Below, in pieces: positions 22,316-30,664 of a DNA stretch of 34,864 nt (its first letter is position 1; every line of letters starts with the position of its first letter). Made by a program: the position numbers and the translations under genes. Location: the NCBI GenBank assembly GCA_051001135.1, contig JBPCNO010000125.1, forward strand, positions 1 to 34,864, in the 5' to 3' direction. Below the pieces are notes generated by a model. The model did no database searches, was not told where the DNA came from, and saw nothing but the letters and a program-made list of their open reading frames with translations. The stretch is from CAWHMN01 sp051001135. GTDB taxonomy: Bacteria > Acidobacteriota > Terriglobia > Terriglobales > Acidobacteriaceae.

Positions 22316-24256
22316 ATGCACGTCCGCCCGAGGCGCACCCTGCGAACGATCGTTCGAGCTCTGCTCGGCGCCGGCCTGTTGCTTGTGACAGGTGGTGTGC
22401 AGCAGGCCCTCGCGGCGCCGGCGCAGGAGTCCTCGGCCAAAGCGGCAAGTACGGCGATACCTGGGGCGGCACAGAGCGGCTCACCTGACACAGTTGCAGC
22501 GAATTCGGCCACCGTGCCTGCTGCGCCAGCGGTCTCGCCAGCCCCATCGGCACTGGCGCACGCCGAGCCGGCGTCCGCAGGAACCTCCGATTCAAACGCC
22601 AGCGTTGAGCAGGCGAACCCGAGTGCGCCACTGCCGCAGATCAATGCTCCGGAACCTCCGCCGGCTTCGCGTGTGGATCTGTACGGCGGATATGCCTTCC
22701 TGAAGCCCAGCGGCAGCATCGGTATCTACAGCTTCCCGCAGGACAATCTCGGATACGTGATCAGCGGCACCGGCTATTTCACCAGGCACATCGGGGTGCA
22801 GTTCGAGTTTGCTCATAGCCAGAAGGATCTTGGGACCACGGGGCCGGCGCAGGCTCCTCCGTTTGTGCAGCTCGGCGGCACCACGGACTGCTTTTCTACC
22901 GCTGAAGCCGGGCCGGTCTATCGTTTCTTTGCCGGATCGCATCTATCGCCATTTGTGCATGTGGTGGGCGGCGGCGCCAAGGTCGGCGGACCCAAGTTTC
23001 AGCAGTGCACCTGGGGCTACGGCGTAACGGCCGGTGGCGGACTGGATTACGTCCTGCCGAAGTTCAACGATCACCTCGCCCTTCGCGTGGTACAGGCGGA
23101 CTACGAGTACATGCACGCGGATCACGGGCCGATTCAGCCGTTCGATCTGGACGGTGGCACGGCCACTGTGAACGCGGTGCGCCTCTCCGCCGGGCTGGTG
23201 GTGCGGCTGGGCGAGATGCAGCCAAAGCTCGACCAGAGCCTGGCGTGCGATGTGAACCCCGAAGTGGTGTACTCGGGGGAGCGGGTCACGGTCTCGGCCG
23301 TGACGCGGAACTACAATCCAAAGCTGCAGTATGCCTATCGCTGGGAGCTGAGCGGCGGCAAAGTGGACGGTTTCGGTCCGTCCGTCTTTATCAACACCAC
23401 GGGCATGGCAGCCGGCGCCTATACGGCCGTCGCGCATGTCAGCAAGACGGCGAAATCCAAGCAGGTGGCGCAGTGTTCGGCTTCGTTCACGATCAAGCCT
23501 TCGCCTGCTCCCACGTTGAAGTGTTCCGCCAATCCAACGAGCGTGAGCCCGGGCGATCCATCGACGATCACTTCCTATGCGACCAGCATTGCGCAACGCA
23601 AGTTGACCTACAGCTACAGCGCGTCCGCGGGCCAAATCGGCGGAAGCGACGAAACGACGCAACTGCATACGGACGGCGTGCCTCCAGGGATGATCACGGT
23701 AACCTGCCGTGTGCAGGATGATCTCGGACAGACGGCACAAGCCACCACCGAAGTTACGGTTTCGGCGCCACCGGTTCCGGCAGCGCCCAAGGCGCAACAG
23801 TTGTGCACCGTCACCTTCAATCGCGATGCGGCGCGTCCGGCTCGCGTGGATAACGAGGGCCGTGCGTGTCTCGATGACATCGCGCTCACCCTGCAGCATC
23901 AGCCAGAAGCGCGCCTGGTGCTGGTGGGCAACCATGGCGAGACTGAAGTCGACGGGCAGATTGTGGCCGCCGAACGTGCCATTAATACCCGCGCATATCT
24001 CTCCAAGGAGAAGGGAATCGATCCCTCCCGTGTGGATCTGCGCACCGGCAGCGAGCCTGGCAAGCAGGTAGATACCTATCTGCTGATTCCCGGAGCCGTC
24101 TTCGACCAGCCCACGGAAGGTCGCGTCGACGAATCGAAGATCACGATCCGTGGACAGCAGTACGCGATGCCGCAACAGGTTATCCGGACCAAACCGCGGC
24201 GCCGTTCGCAGCATGACGGGATCGTCGGCGAAGGGATATCGAAGCCGCCGCGATAG
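22316..24256 (+). CDS. Outer-membrane beta-barrel protein with two Ig-like domains and OmpA-like C-terminus
   Basis: The protein has 646 residues from the ATG at 22316 (GAGG 9 bases upstream), which begins a signal peptide (RTLRTIVRALLGAGLLLVTG..ALA). The frame also opens at GTG 22256. A Pro/Ala/Ser-rich linker reaches ~115. A beta-barrel of the OmpA/OprF type follows (VDLYGGYAFLKPSG, ending VRLSAGLVVRLG, ~117-308), then two Ig-like domains (~312-395 and ~400-485). A C-terminal OmpA-like domain (~495-595) has TVTFNRDAARP, LDDIALTLQ, a conserved Arg in AAERA, and GIDPSRVDLRTG. The Asp of the GHTD motif that contacts peptidoglycan is replaced (GNHGE), so cell-wall binding may be weakened. It lies 118 bases after the NHL gene on the same strand and is possibly co-transcribed. 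Confidence 0.82.
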   Translation: MHVRPRRTLRTIVRALLGAGLLLVTGGVQQALAAPAQESSAKAASTAIPGAAQSGSPDTVAANSATVPAAPAVSPAPSALAHAEPASAGTSDSNASVEQANPSAPLPQINAPEPPPASRVDLYGGYAFLKPSGSIGIYSFPQDNLGYVISGTGYFTRHIGVQFEFAHSQKDLGTTGPAQAPPFVQLGGTTDCFSTAEAGPVYRFFAGSHLSPFVHVVGGGAKVGGPKFQQCTWGYGVTAGGGLDYVLPKFNDHLALRVVQADYEYMHADHGPIQPFDLDGGTATVNAVRLSAGLVVRLGEMQPKLDQSLACDVNPEVVYSGERVTVSAVTRNYNPKLQYAYRWELSGGKVDGFGPSVFINTTGMAAGAYTAVAHVSKTAKSKQVAQCSASFTIKPSPAPTLKCSANPTSVSPGDPSTITSYATSIAQRKLTYSYSASAGQIGGSDETTQLHTDGVPPGMITVTCRVQDDLGQTAQATTEVTVSAPPVPAAPKAQQLCTVTFNRDAARPARVDNEGRACLDDIALTLQHQPEARLVLVGNHGETEVDGQIVAAERAINTRAYLSKEKGIDPSRVDLRTGSEPGKQVDTYLLIPGAVFDQPTEGRVDESKITIRGQQYAMPQQVIRTKPRRRSQHDGIVGEGISKPPR

Positions 24257-24510
24257 AACGTCGGAAGCCCTTCGCTCGCTGGCGTGCGCGGCATGCGCAG
24301 ACCAGAGGACTCACGGTGCAAGGCCGCGTGAGCGCCCGTCGGCGGCCGAAGTCTGCGCGTGCAGTCGGCGCGCGAAGCCGGCGCGATCAAAGCGAAAGAT
24401 CAAACTTTCGTGACATTGAGCCGCACGGCAATCCACTGTATCGTTGATTAAGATAAGCGCGTCAGCAGGCTCTCACGCCAGACCAAGAAGAAGCCGCTGA
24501 ATGGGTAAGC

Positions 24511-27105
24511 ATGAACGGTTTTCTGGATTTACTTGTCCTTGGTTCACTGGTGCTGCTGTTCGCTTCCATCTACCGGAAGCGTCCGACGCCACGCGTTCGC
24601 TTTTGGCTGATCGCATGGTCGTTCGTGCTGGTACACTTCGCCGCGCTGCTGGCGCATCCGCGGTCCGTCGCCATGCAAGGGGCGGTGGATATCGCAATCC
24701 TGTCGTCCCTCGTCATCTGTGGAATCTGCTTCACTCTTTCCGCCCCCAGGATCTACGAGGCTCCCGGCGGCTCTTTTAAAACTGCAAGCATCCTGGGAGT
24801 GCCGTGGCTGCTCTGCATGTGCCTGACTCCGTGGATGGATCAGGCGCCCTCGTTGCTGCTGCTGGCCGCGCTGCTGGGAGAGTGCGGAGCGTTGGGCGTT
24901 GCGCTGGGCTTCTACGCGCGGCAGAAGCACGTGCTGGTGCCACTGCTGTTCTCCATCGCAGGTTGTACTTTGTGGCTGTTGCGCGGATGGCATGGGGACG
25001 CGAATGTTGCCATCGACGTGGTGCTGACGCAGTGCTTTCTTCTGAACGCAGTACTCTACAGCTTCGACGTGCGCCGCACCTCGGCGGGCACCGGCGCGGT
25101 TGCACTGAGCTTCTACTCCTGGGCTCTGGTGTGGCCCATCGGGGAGTTGCTTGCGCACTTAGCTCCAGGAATTACGGTCAACGCCGAGATCTGGAATTTG
25201 CCGAAGTATTTTGTTGCCGTCGGCATGGTTTTGACGCTGCTGGAGGAGGAGATCATCGCGGCGGGCGAGGCGAGCGGTCATTACCGCTTGCTGTTTGAAT
25301 CGAATCCCCACCCCATGTGGATGTTCGACTCCGAGACCCTTGCGTTCATCCGCGTCAACGATGCAGCGACACAGCACTACGGATACTCGCGCGAAGAGTT
25401 CCTGTCGATGACCATGGCGGACGTTCGTCCGGGAGAAGAATTCGAAGGCCTGGTTGCCGAACTGAAGGCGGCGGGCACTACGCAGCTCTCTGGACCGTGG
25501 CGCCACCAACGCAAGAACGGCAGCTTTGTCCAGGTAGATATTGCGAGTCATCTGCTGCGGCATGAAGGCAAGCGGGTCACCTTCGCACTGATGCAGGATG
25601 TGACCGAGCGGCAGCGCCTGCACGATCAGCTTGTCTTCCAGGCGAATCATGACATTCTCACCGGTCTGCCAAACCGTGGACTGCTGGAAGATCGCATACG
25701 GCAGACGCTCGCGCAGGCCAGCCGCTACGGGCACAAAGCGGCCTTGCTCTGCCTGGATGTCGATCGCTTCAAGCAGATCAACGACACCTATGGCCACAGC
25801 GCCGGAGACACGTGCTTGAAGGAACTTGGCCGCCGGCTCTCATCGCGCGTGCGGGCGATCGACACCGTTGCCCGTACCGGCGGGGAAGAGTTTGCCATCC
25901 TGCTGCATCAAGTCCGGGATGCGAGCGATGCCGAGCGCGTCGCCACGGACCTGCTCGAGGCGCTTAAGCCGCCGGTATCGATCGATTCCTTCGAGATTGA
26001 TCTTTCGGCGAGCATCGGGATCGCCCTCTACCCGGATCATGGGAGCAGTGCGGACGTTCTCTGGCGGGACGCCGACACCGCCATGTATCGAGCCAAACAC
26101 GCGGGTGGCAATCAGTATCTCTGTGTTTCGGATGAGATCAGCACGTCGTCGGTGGAGGTCAATGAGCTGGCGATGCATCTGCGCCGTGCCCTGAAAGAAG
26201 GGGGCCTGGAACTCTATTATCAGCCTCAGTACACCATGACGGGGCATCTCTGCGGGCTGGAAGCGCTGATTCGCCTTCACCATCCCACGTTGGGCATGAT
26301 CTATCCCGATCGCTTCATTCCCATTGCGGAAGAGAGTGGGCTGATCGTTCCCATGGGCAACTGGGTGCTGGGCGAGGTCTGCCGCCAAAGCCTCGCATGG
26401 CAGCGGGACGGATTGTATCCGCCACGGATCGCGTTCAATGTCTCTCCGCTGCAGCTCACCCGTTTCGATTTCTGCAAGCACATCATCGAGACGCTCGAGG
26501 AGTGTGGCTTGAGTCCGCGATTGCTTGAGATGGAGGTCACAGAGTCGACAGTCATGCGCAACATCAGCCATGTAGCGCGGCAGATCGAGACGCTTGCTCG
26601 GCTGGGCATCCACTTTTCCGTGGATGACTTTGGCACCGGCTACTCTTCGCTGGGCCATCTTCATCAACTGCCGGTGCAGACACTCAAGATCGATCGCTCG
26701 TTCATCGAACGTATCTGTGAGCCCAACGGCACATATTCGATCGTCCAGGCGATCATCTTTCTGGCGCATAGTCTCGGCATGCTGGTGGTGGCGGAGGGCG
26801 TTGAGCGAGAGGACCAGCTCGAGCGGCTGCGCCAGTTGGAGTGCGATCGAGTGCAAGGGTTTCTCTTTGCTCCACCGCTGCCGGCGGACACCATCGTCAC
26901 CCTGCTGCGCGGGAATCTCCGAAACGCAGAGGCGGCTTCCGTTTCCATCTGGCCAGGTCAGCCAACGCTTGCTGCGCCAGTTGCCGGGCTGCACCCTGGT
27001 GCGTCCGAGACGCAGCGCGGCCTGCATGCCAAGGGCGGTGCTCTGGATGGCATAGCGGCGCTCAGCAGCAGGAGCTCCGAGATCGCCGCAGGAAACCGCA
27101 AGTAG
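24511..27105 (+). CDS. Membrane PAS-GGDEF-EAL cyclic-di-GMP signalling protein
   Basis: The protein has 864 residues. Residues 1-240 are about seven hydrophobic helices (unnamed sensor module). A PAS domain (~256-375) begins YRLLFESNPHPMWMFD. The GGDEF domain has GGEEF at 457-461, an active-type signature, and an inhibitory RxxD (RAID) exactly five residues before it, so product inhibition is likely. The EAL domain has EALIR from 584, FNVSP, EVTES, D705-D706 in DDFGTGYSS, LKIDRSF and EGVE, all the residues expected of a working phosphodiesterase. The protein may therefore both make and degrade c-di-GMP, with the membrane and PAS parts choosing the direction. The ATG at 24511 has only a weak ribosome-binding site. 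It is convergent with the LssY_C gene. Confidence 0.95.
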   Translation: MNGFLDLLVLGSLVLLFASIYRKRPTPRVRFWLIAWSFVLVHFAALLAHPRSVAMQGAVDIAILSSLVICGICFTLSAPRIYEAPGGSFKTASILGVPWLLCMCLTPWMDQAPSLLLLAALLGECGALGVALGFYARQKHVLVPLLFSIAGCTLWLLRGWHGDANVAIDVVLTQCFLLNAVLYSFDVRRTSAGTGAVALSFYSWALVWPIGELLAHLAPGITVNAEIWNLPKYFVAVGMVLTLLEEEIIAAGEASGHYRLLFESNPHPMWMFDSETLAFIRVNDAATQHYGYSREEFLSMTMADVRPGEEFEGLVAELKAAGTTQLSGPWRHQRKNGSFVQVDIASHLLRHEGKRVTFALMQDVTERQRLHDQLVFQANHDILTGLPNRGLLEDRIRQTLAQASRYGHKAALLCLDVDRFKQINDTYGHSAGDTCLKELGRRLSSRVRAIDTVARTGGEEFAILLHQVRDASDAERVATDLLEALKPPVSIDSFEIDLSASIGIALYPDHGSSADVLWRDADTAMYRAKHAGGNQYLCVSDEISTSSVEVNELAMHLRRALKEGGLELYYQPQYTMTGHLCGLEALIRLHHPTLGMIYPDRFIPIAEESGLIVPMGNWVLGEVCRQSLAWQRDGLYPPRIAFNVSPLQLTRFDFCKHIIETLEECGLSPRLLEMEVTESTVMRNISHVARQIETLARLGIHFSVDDFGTGYSSLGHLHQLPVQTLKIDRSFIERICEPNGTYSIVQAIIFLAHSLGMLVVAEGVEREDQLERLRQLECDRVQGFLFAPPLPADTIVTLLRGNLRNAEAASVSIWPGQPTLAAPVAGLHPGASETQRGLHAKGGALDGIAALSSRSSEIAAGNRK

Positions 27106-27134
27106 CAATCGGTCACACCGGGCTCGGTTTCGCT

Positions 27135-28448
27135 TCAGCGAAGATCGAGCACGACGATGCGACCGTCGGAGTGAAACTCTCCTCCAGTTGCGGTGCGAGC
27201 AGTCCGCAGCGGATCCGTCGGCGTCACATACGCGGCAGCAACCAGATTGCCGGCCGCGGCGAAGCTCTGCTCGATGAAATCCCGTTCCAGGTCGATGTCC
27301 GGATCGATCTTGTGAGTGACGCCGCCGTTGCGCTGGTCCTTCTCAAACCCGATGTCGTGGGTGGCCGAACCCACCCACATCGGTTTGCCTGCTACCGTCT
27401 GCGTCGTCTTCCACACGCGCAGATGATGCCGGATGGCCGCAACCTTGATGGGATCCCCGCGGGCGTAGGAGAGATCTTGCGGCCGATTAAAGAGGTAGAG
27501 GGTGCTCATCGGCATCTCGGTGTACGATTCCTTCTGCAAGGTGGAGAGCAGAAAGTGAAGGATGGCGTCCTGCGTGGTTTTGTCCACTTTCACCCATCCG
27601 GCGTTGGCGAAGGCCCTGGTCACCTGGTCCTCTGTGCCGAGAATCGCGTAGTTGACCATATCGCCAGGGTTCTTCGACTCGTCCTGCACACGCCTGGGAA
27701 TATTCGCGAAGATTGCGGGAGAGAGCGCGGCGGTGAAGCTGGCGGCAGTGGCCGCATTGGCCTTCTCAGTTTCGGGCTGCCGCGAGAGCTTGATAGACAC
27801 GTCGTAGGATCCCTGGGGTGACAGATCGCTGCTGGCATTGACGCGCAGGTAGAGCTCGCCGCTGGTGGTTACATCCAGGCTCTTGGCTGCGCCGATGGCG
27901 AAGGGCACCACGGCCGGATCGCTCCCGATGCGGCCAATCAAGCCTCCCGCGGGCGATGCGGGATCGGGAAACTGCCGCAAAAGATCCTTCCAGCCGCGCG
28001 CCAGGCCGTCAGCGGTTGCTTTGCGTCCGTCGGCGAGAGTCACGGCGCCCGTGACGGTGAATACCACACGATCTCCCGGAGCAAGCACCACCGCTGTATC
28101 CGTCCAGCTATCGCCACTTACTTTTACGGTGTAGCTGCTCTTGCGAGCGGCGAGCGCTGCCGCGTTGGGGGCCGCGAGAACGATGGTCTGGACAGGGGGC
28201 TGGCCGACGGTGACCGGTGCCTGGGTCGCCGATGCGGGCGAGGCCGTCTGCGCGGTTGCCGGAGTACTCGTTGCGGGCGGTGCTTGTTGCGGGGGCGTGG
28301 AGGTGTCATTGAAGACACGCACCGGCGGCGCGGCCGGCTGCTCAGTGGTCTGCGAGAGTGCCGGTAACACCAGCGGGCCGCATAGCGCGAAGAGCAACAC
28401 ACCCCGTCGCAGACTGCGCATCCTATTCCGTTTAACTTTCACGCGCAT
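27135..28448 (-). CDS. Secreted LssY_C-domain protein with lectin-like N-terminal domain
   Basis: The protein has 437 residues. The ATG at 28448 has GAGGG about 9 bases upstream; a TTG two codons earlier is less likely. A basic N-terminus and hydrophobic stretch (LLFALCGPLVLPALSQ) form a signal peptide. A Pro/Ala/Thr-rich linker follows to ~95. Next comes a beta domain (~100-230) with SGDSWTDTAVVLAPGDRVVF, GLIGRIGS and GELYLRVN, resembling the PA-IL (LecA-like) galactose-binding fold family. The C-terminal half (~255-400) has NYAILGTEDQVTRAFANAGW, RHHLRVW, WVGSATHD and HKIDPDIDLERDF, matching the LssY C-terminal domain, whose biochemical function is not established. Linkage to c-di-GMP signalling is suggested only by the convergent neighbour. 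Confidence 0.75.
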   Translation of the reverse strand: MRVKVKRNRMRSLRRGVLLFALCGPLVLPALSQTTEQPAAPPVRVFNDTSTPPQQAPPATSTPATAQTASPASATQAPVTVGQPPVQTIVLAAPNAAALAARKSSYTVKVSGDSWTDTAVVLAPGDRVVFTVTGAVTLADGRKATADGLARGWKDLLRQFPDPASPAGGLIGRIGSDPAVVPFAIGAAKSLDVTTSGELYLRVNASSDLSPQGSYDVSIKLSRQPETEKANAATAASFTAALSPAIFANIPRRVQDESKNPGDMVNYAILGTEDQVTRAFANAGWVKVDKTTQDAILHFLLSTLQKESYTEMPMSTLYLFNRPQDLSYARGDPIKVAAIRHHLRVWKTTQTVAGKPMWVGSATHDIGFEKDQRNGGVTHKIDPDIDLERDFIEQSFAAAGNLVAAAYVTPTDPLRTARTATGGEFHSDGRIVVLDLR

Positions 28449-29013
28449 CGTCAATAGCCCTCAGGGGGCAGTCCTCAGGGGATAGCTCTCAAGATCGTAA
28501 AGGGGTATTTCCGGCGGATATCTCCCCCTCCCCCATATGGTATGGAAGTCTTTGTAATGAGCAGATTACATTCTAGAGTGCCGCTCCATATCTCGTTCTA
28601 AAAGACTTAGAGGTAAAAATCAGAAAACAAAAGGAATTAGTTTAGAATCAGCGAGTCAGCCAGTCAAGCGAGTCCGCAAGCGGCACTTAGTTTGTCTTTG
28701 AGGCCTGTTTCAAGTGTAGAGAAATGTACGGATCGGTACGCCAAGTTGCAAAAGAAAAATAGATAGCTAGTCACCGGAGCGATGGTCGTCCAACATCGTG
28801 CTCTCGTATATGGCTGCACTGCACTTTCAAATTTCTTCTAACAAGCTGTTTCACCTCCTTCGAACAATGCGAGCAGGTTGGCCCCAAGGTTCGGATACCA
28901 CGGTTGACCAGGAAGCTGGCAAGAGAATGCGAAGGGGTGGCTGCGCTCCGGACCACCCATCCGCTGAAGGAGGGTGGAACCCGCCGTTCCCCTTTACTAT
29001 CCGCAATTAGGGG
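28449..29013. other. 565-base gene-free, partly AT-rich region
   Basis: No convincing gene was found. Roughly 28560-28770 is clearly richer in A and T than the rest of the window and could hold promoters for the LssY_C gene (leftward). No repeat ends, tRNA or integrase remnant were recognised. A short leftward frame (28771-28956) was considered and not accepted. Confidence 0.5.
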
Positions 29014-29937
29014 TTAATAGAACTGCCATTGGGTGATGGCTGTCTGTCCGAAATCGCTCATGTTATTCTCCGTCGTGCAGGAGACGGGCTGAGTTAGCTG
29101 AACCGTTGATTGTGCAGCGACGTTCTGAGTTGTGGTGAAATCGTTCTGGACGCCGCCTGCCGAGATTCGGACCTGGAGGCTTACGCTGGCCGGATGGTAG
29201 GAGTTGTTTGTGATGTAATAATTGGCATTCGTGGTGCCTCCATCACAATAGCCCGGCGAGCTAATTCCGGAACCGAGGTCAGATGCTTTACCCGGCGGGA
29301 GAGCAAGAGGTTGAGCCGCTGCCGTGGTTGGGGCAGGTCTCTGCGCCGCAGTCTGGCTGGTAGCAGCAGGTTGAGGCCTGGCCTGTAGAGGTCCCGCCGT
29401 CAAAACCGCAGGAGTATTACTTTGCTGCTGTGTCTGTGCAGTCGAGGGGCGCGTTGTCCGAGGCGGTGCGTAGGCCGGAGGTGGAGTATAGGTTGGGTAT
29501 GCGGCTCCTGCTGCAGCAAGTCCTCCGGCACCGGCCATCAGCGCTTCTCCCAGGTTTTCTCTAAGCCCGTAATGATGGTAGCTGTGTCCTGGACGCCCAT
29601 TAGGATTTAATGCCAGAACCTTGTACCGCTCCAGTTTCCCGATTTTTGTGTTTTCAACGCCATGAAGCGCCATATCGAAGGTCAAGGTCTGATCTACTAG
29701 ACTCGCGAAGTCGAGCTTGGTGCTTTTGTCCAGACATACTTCTTGATCGCTGAAGTGCACCCCGTAACCCGACTTACAATAACCGGCTTTTACGAATGTT
29801 CCTCTATTGGTGTAGATGTCGCCCGCATAGAGCGGAGTCATCGAAGCGGTTAGCGTGCTGAAGATAAGCGCCCAGCGGCACACCAGCAGTACAGGCCGTC
29901 TGGCAGATGGGGAATATGTTGATGAGCAAATTTTCAT
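29014..29937 (-). CDS. Secreted hypothetical protein, 307 residues
   Basis: Not recognised. The ATG at 29937 has an excellent ribosome-binding site (GGAAGGACATC). A signal peptide (~1-38, ending MTPLYA) is followed by a small N-terminal domain (~40-105) with two cysteines (GYCKSGYG, QEVCLDKS). Next comes a glycine/alanine patch (LMAGAGGLAAAGAA) and a low-complexity Pro/Thr/Gln/Ala linker (~145-215). A C-terminal beta domain (~220-307) has YCDGGTTNANYYITNNSY and VSCTTENNMSD, again with two cysteines. Codon use is somewhat less GC-biased than in the neighbouring genes. It is divergent from the sigma-factor gene; regulation by that factor is possible but not shown. Confidence 0.75.
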   Translation of the reverse strand: MKICSSTYSPSARRPVLLVCRWALIFSTLTASMTPLYAGDIYTNRGTFVKAGYCKSGYGVHFSDQEVCLDKSTKLDFASLVDQTLTFDMALHGVENTKIGKLERYKVLALNPNGRPGHSYHHYGLRENLGEALMAGAGGLAAAGAAYPTYTPPPAYAPPRTTRPSTAQTQQQSNTPAVLTAGPLQARPQPAATSQTAAQRPAPTTAAAQPLALPPGKASDLGSGISSPGYCDGGTTNANYYITNNSYHPASVSLQVRISAGGVQNDFTTTQNVAAQSTVQLTQPVSCTTENNMSDFGQTAITQWQFY

Positions 29938-30037
29938 GATGTCCTTCCACGGATGTTTCGATGTAGGTAGGGCGGGGCCCTGGTGTCGGGCTACGGCGAA
30001 CTCTGGAATCGGTCAGTGGATCAAGAGCAACAACCCG

Positions 30038-30064
30038 GTGGGACAGTCTGATTTTCCGTCCCAC
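30038..30064. repeat. Inverted repeat, 7-bp arms
   Basis: GTGGGAC at 30038-30044 pairs with GTCCCAC at 30058-30064 across a 13-base loop and is followed by TTT. It lies about 100 bases upstream of the secreted 307-residue protein. It could be a weak hairpin or a binding site. Confidence 0.3.
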
Positions 30065-30564
30065 TTTGTGAATACAAGAATCCCAGACGCCTCACCCTAG
30101 CAGGAGCAAGGTTCAAAAGAGATATGACAGCCACGTATGTTCTGTGCGGGGAGTTCCGATCGTCTTATCGATCTCTTAGTCGAGATCTGCGCTCTGACAA
30201 TTAAGAACGGGAAAAGCCGGCGACTCCCTTTGCCCGTAACCCGGTAAATTTTTCGCTGCACGGGTGTGCCGTGATTCGAGCCGATAACAGACCGGCAGTT
30301 ACTGGCGTAAGCCCTCAATCTCGGCGGCCGAGTAAGAGCGGTGGGCGCGCGGGCTACCCTACAACGCGGATGCATAAGCACCGCCAACCGTCCCCCGGAA
30401 GGGGCTTCCAGCAGAGCCTGATCTGCGTCAGTCACAGCGGGTCAATATCGCGGCGGAATATCCGCATTTGAAATCAAAGAGGGTCGTTGGTGTGGCTGCG
30501 GCTTCCGGTCTTGGGTAGCAAGCACCAGTTCAGAGCGCAGGAACCGATATAGCGTAAAAACTTC

Positions 30565-30593
30565 TTGACAGAGTGTAAATTTTACTGGTACAC
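30565..30593 (+). promoter_or_regulatory. Candidate promoter with palindrome for the sigma-factor gene
   Basis: A perfect -35 TTGACA (30565-30570) is followed by GTAAATTTTAC (30574-30584), which is symmetric around its central base. GTGTA and TACAC arms enclose that stretch. No good TATAAT-like -10 sits at 16-18 bases, so a specialised promoter or a repressed promoter is possible. Confidence 0.4.
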
Positions 30594-30664
30594 GTTTGAG
30601 TACCCCGGGATTCTGTAGTCGCTGGCATTTTCCCGCCCAGCGCTTACTTCAAAGGTGGCCCTCA

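Larger units (their letters stand above)
29938..30664. other. Intergenic region upstream of the sigma-factor gene
   Basis: About 730 bases without a convincing gene. It contains an inverted repeat at 30038-30064 and a promoter-like element with a palindrome at 30565-30593. An in-frame TTG at 30596 could extend the sigma-factor gene but lacks a ribosome-binding site. Confidence 0.45.

Noticed and set aside
22943..24214. Leftward 423-codon frame antisense to the OmpA-like gene
   Set aside because: It has shadow composition; the forward frame has a signal peptide, barrel and OmpA-like end.
28771..28956. Leftward 61-codon frame with CSHC, and a TCACCTCCTT sequence near 28847 matching the 3' end of 16S rRNA
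   Set aside because: There are no further 16S-like sequences around it, and the perfect AAGGAGGTGA on the other strand is followed by no usable frame. Both look coincidental.
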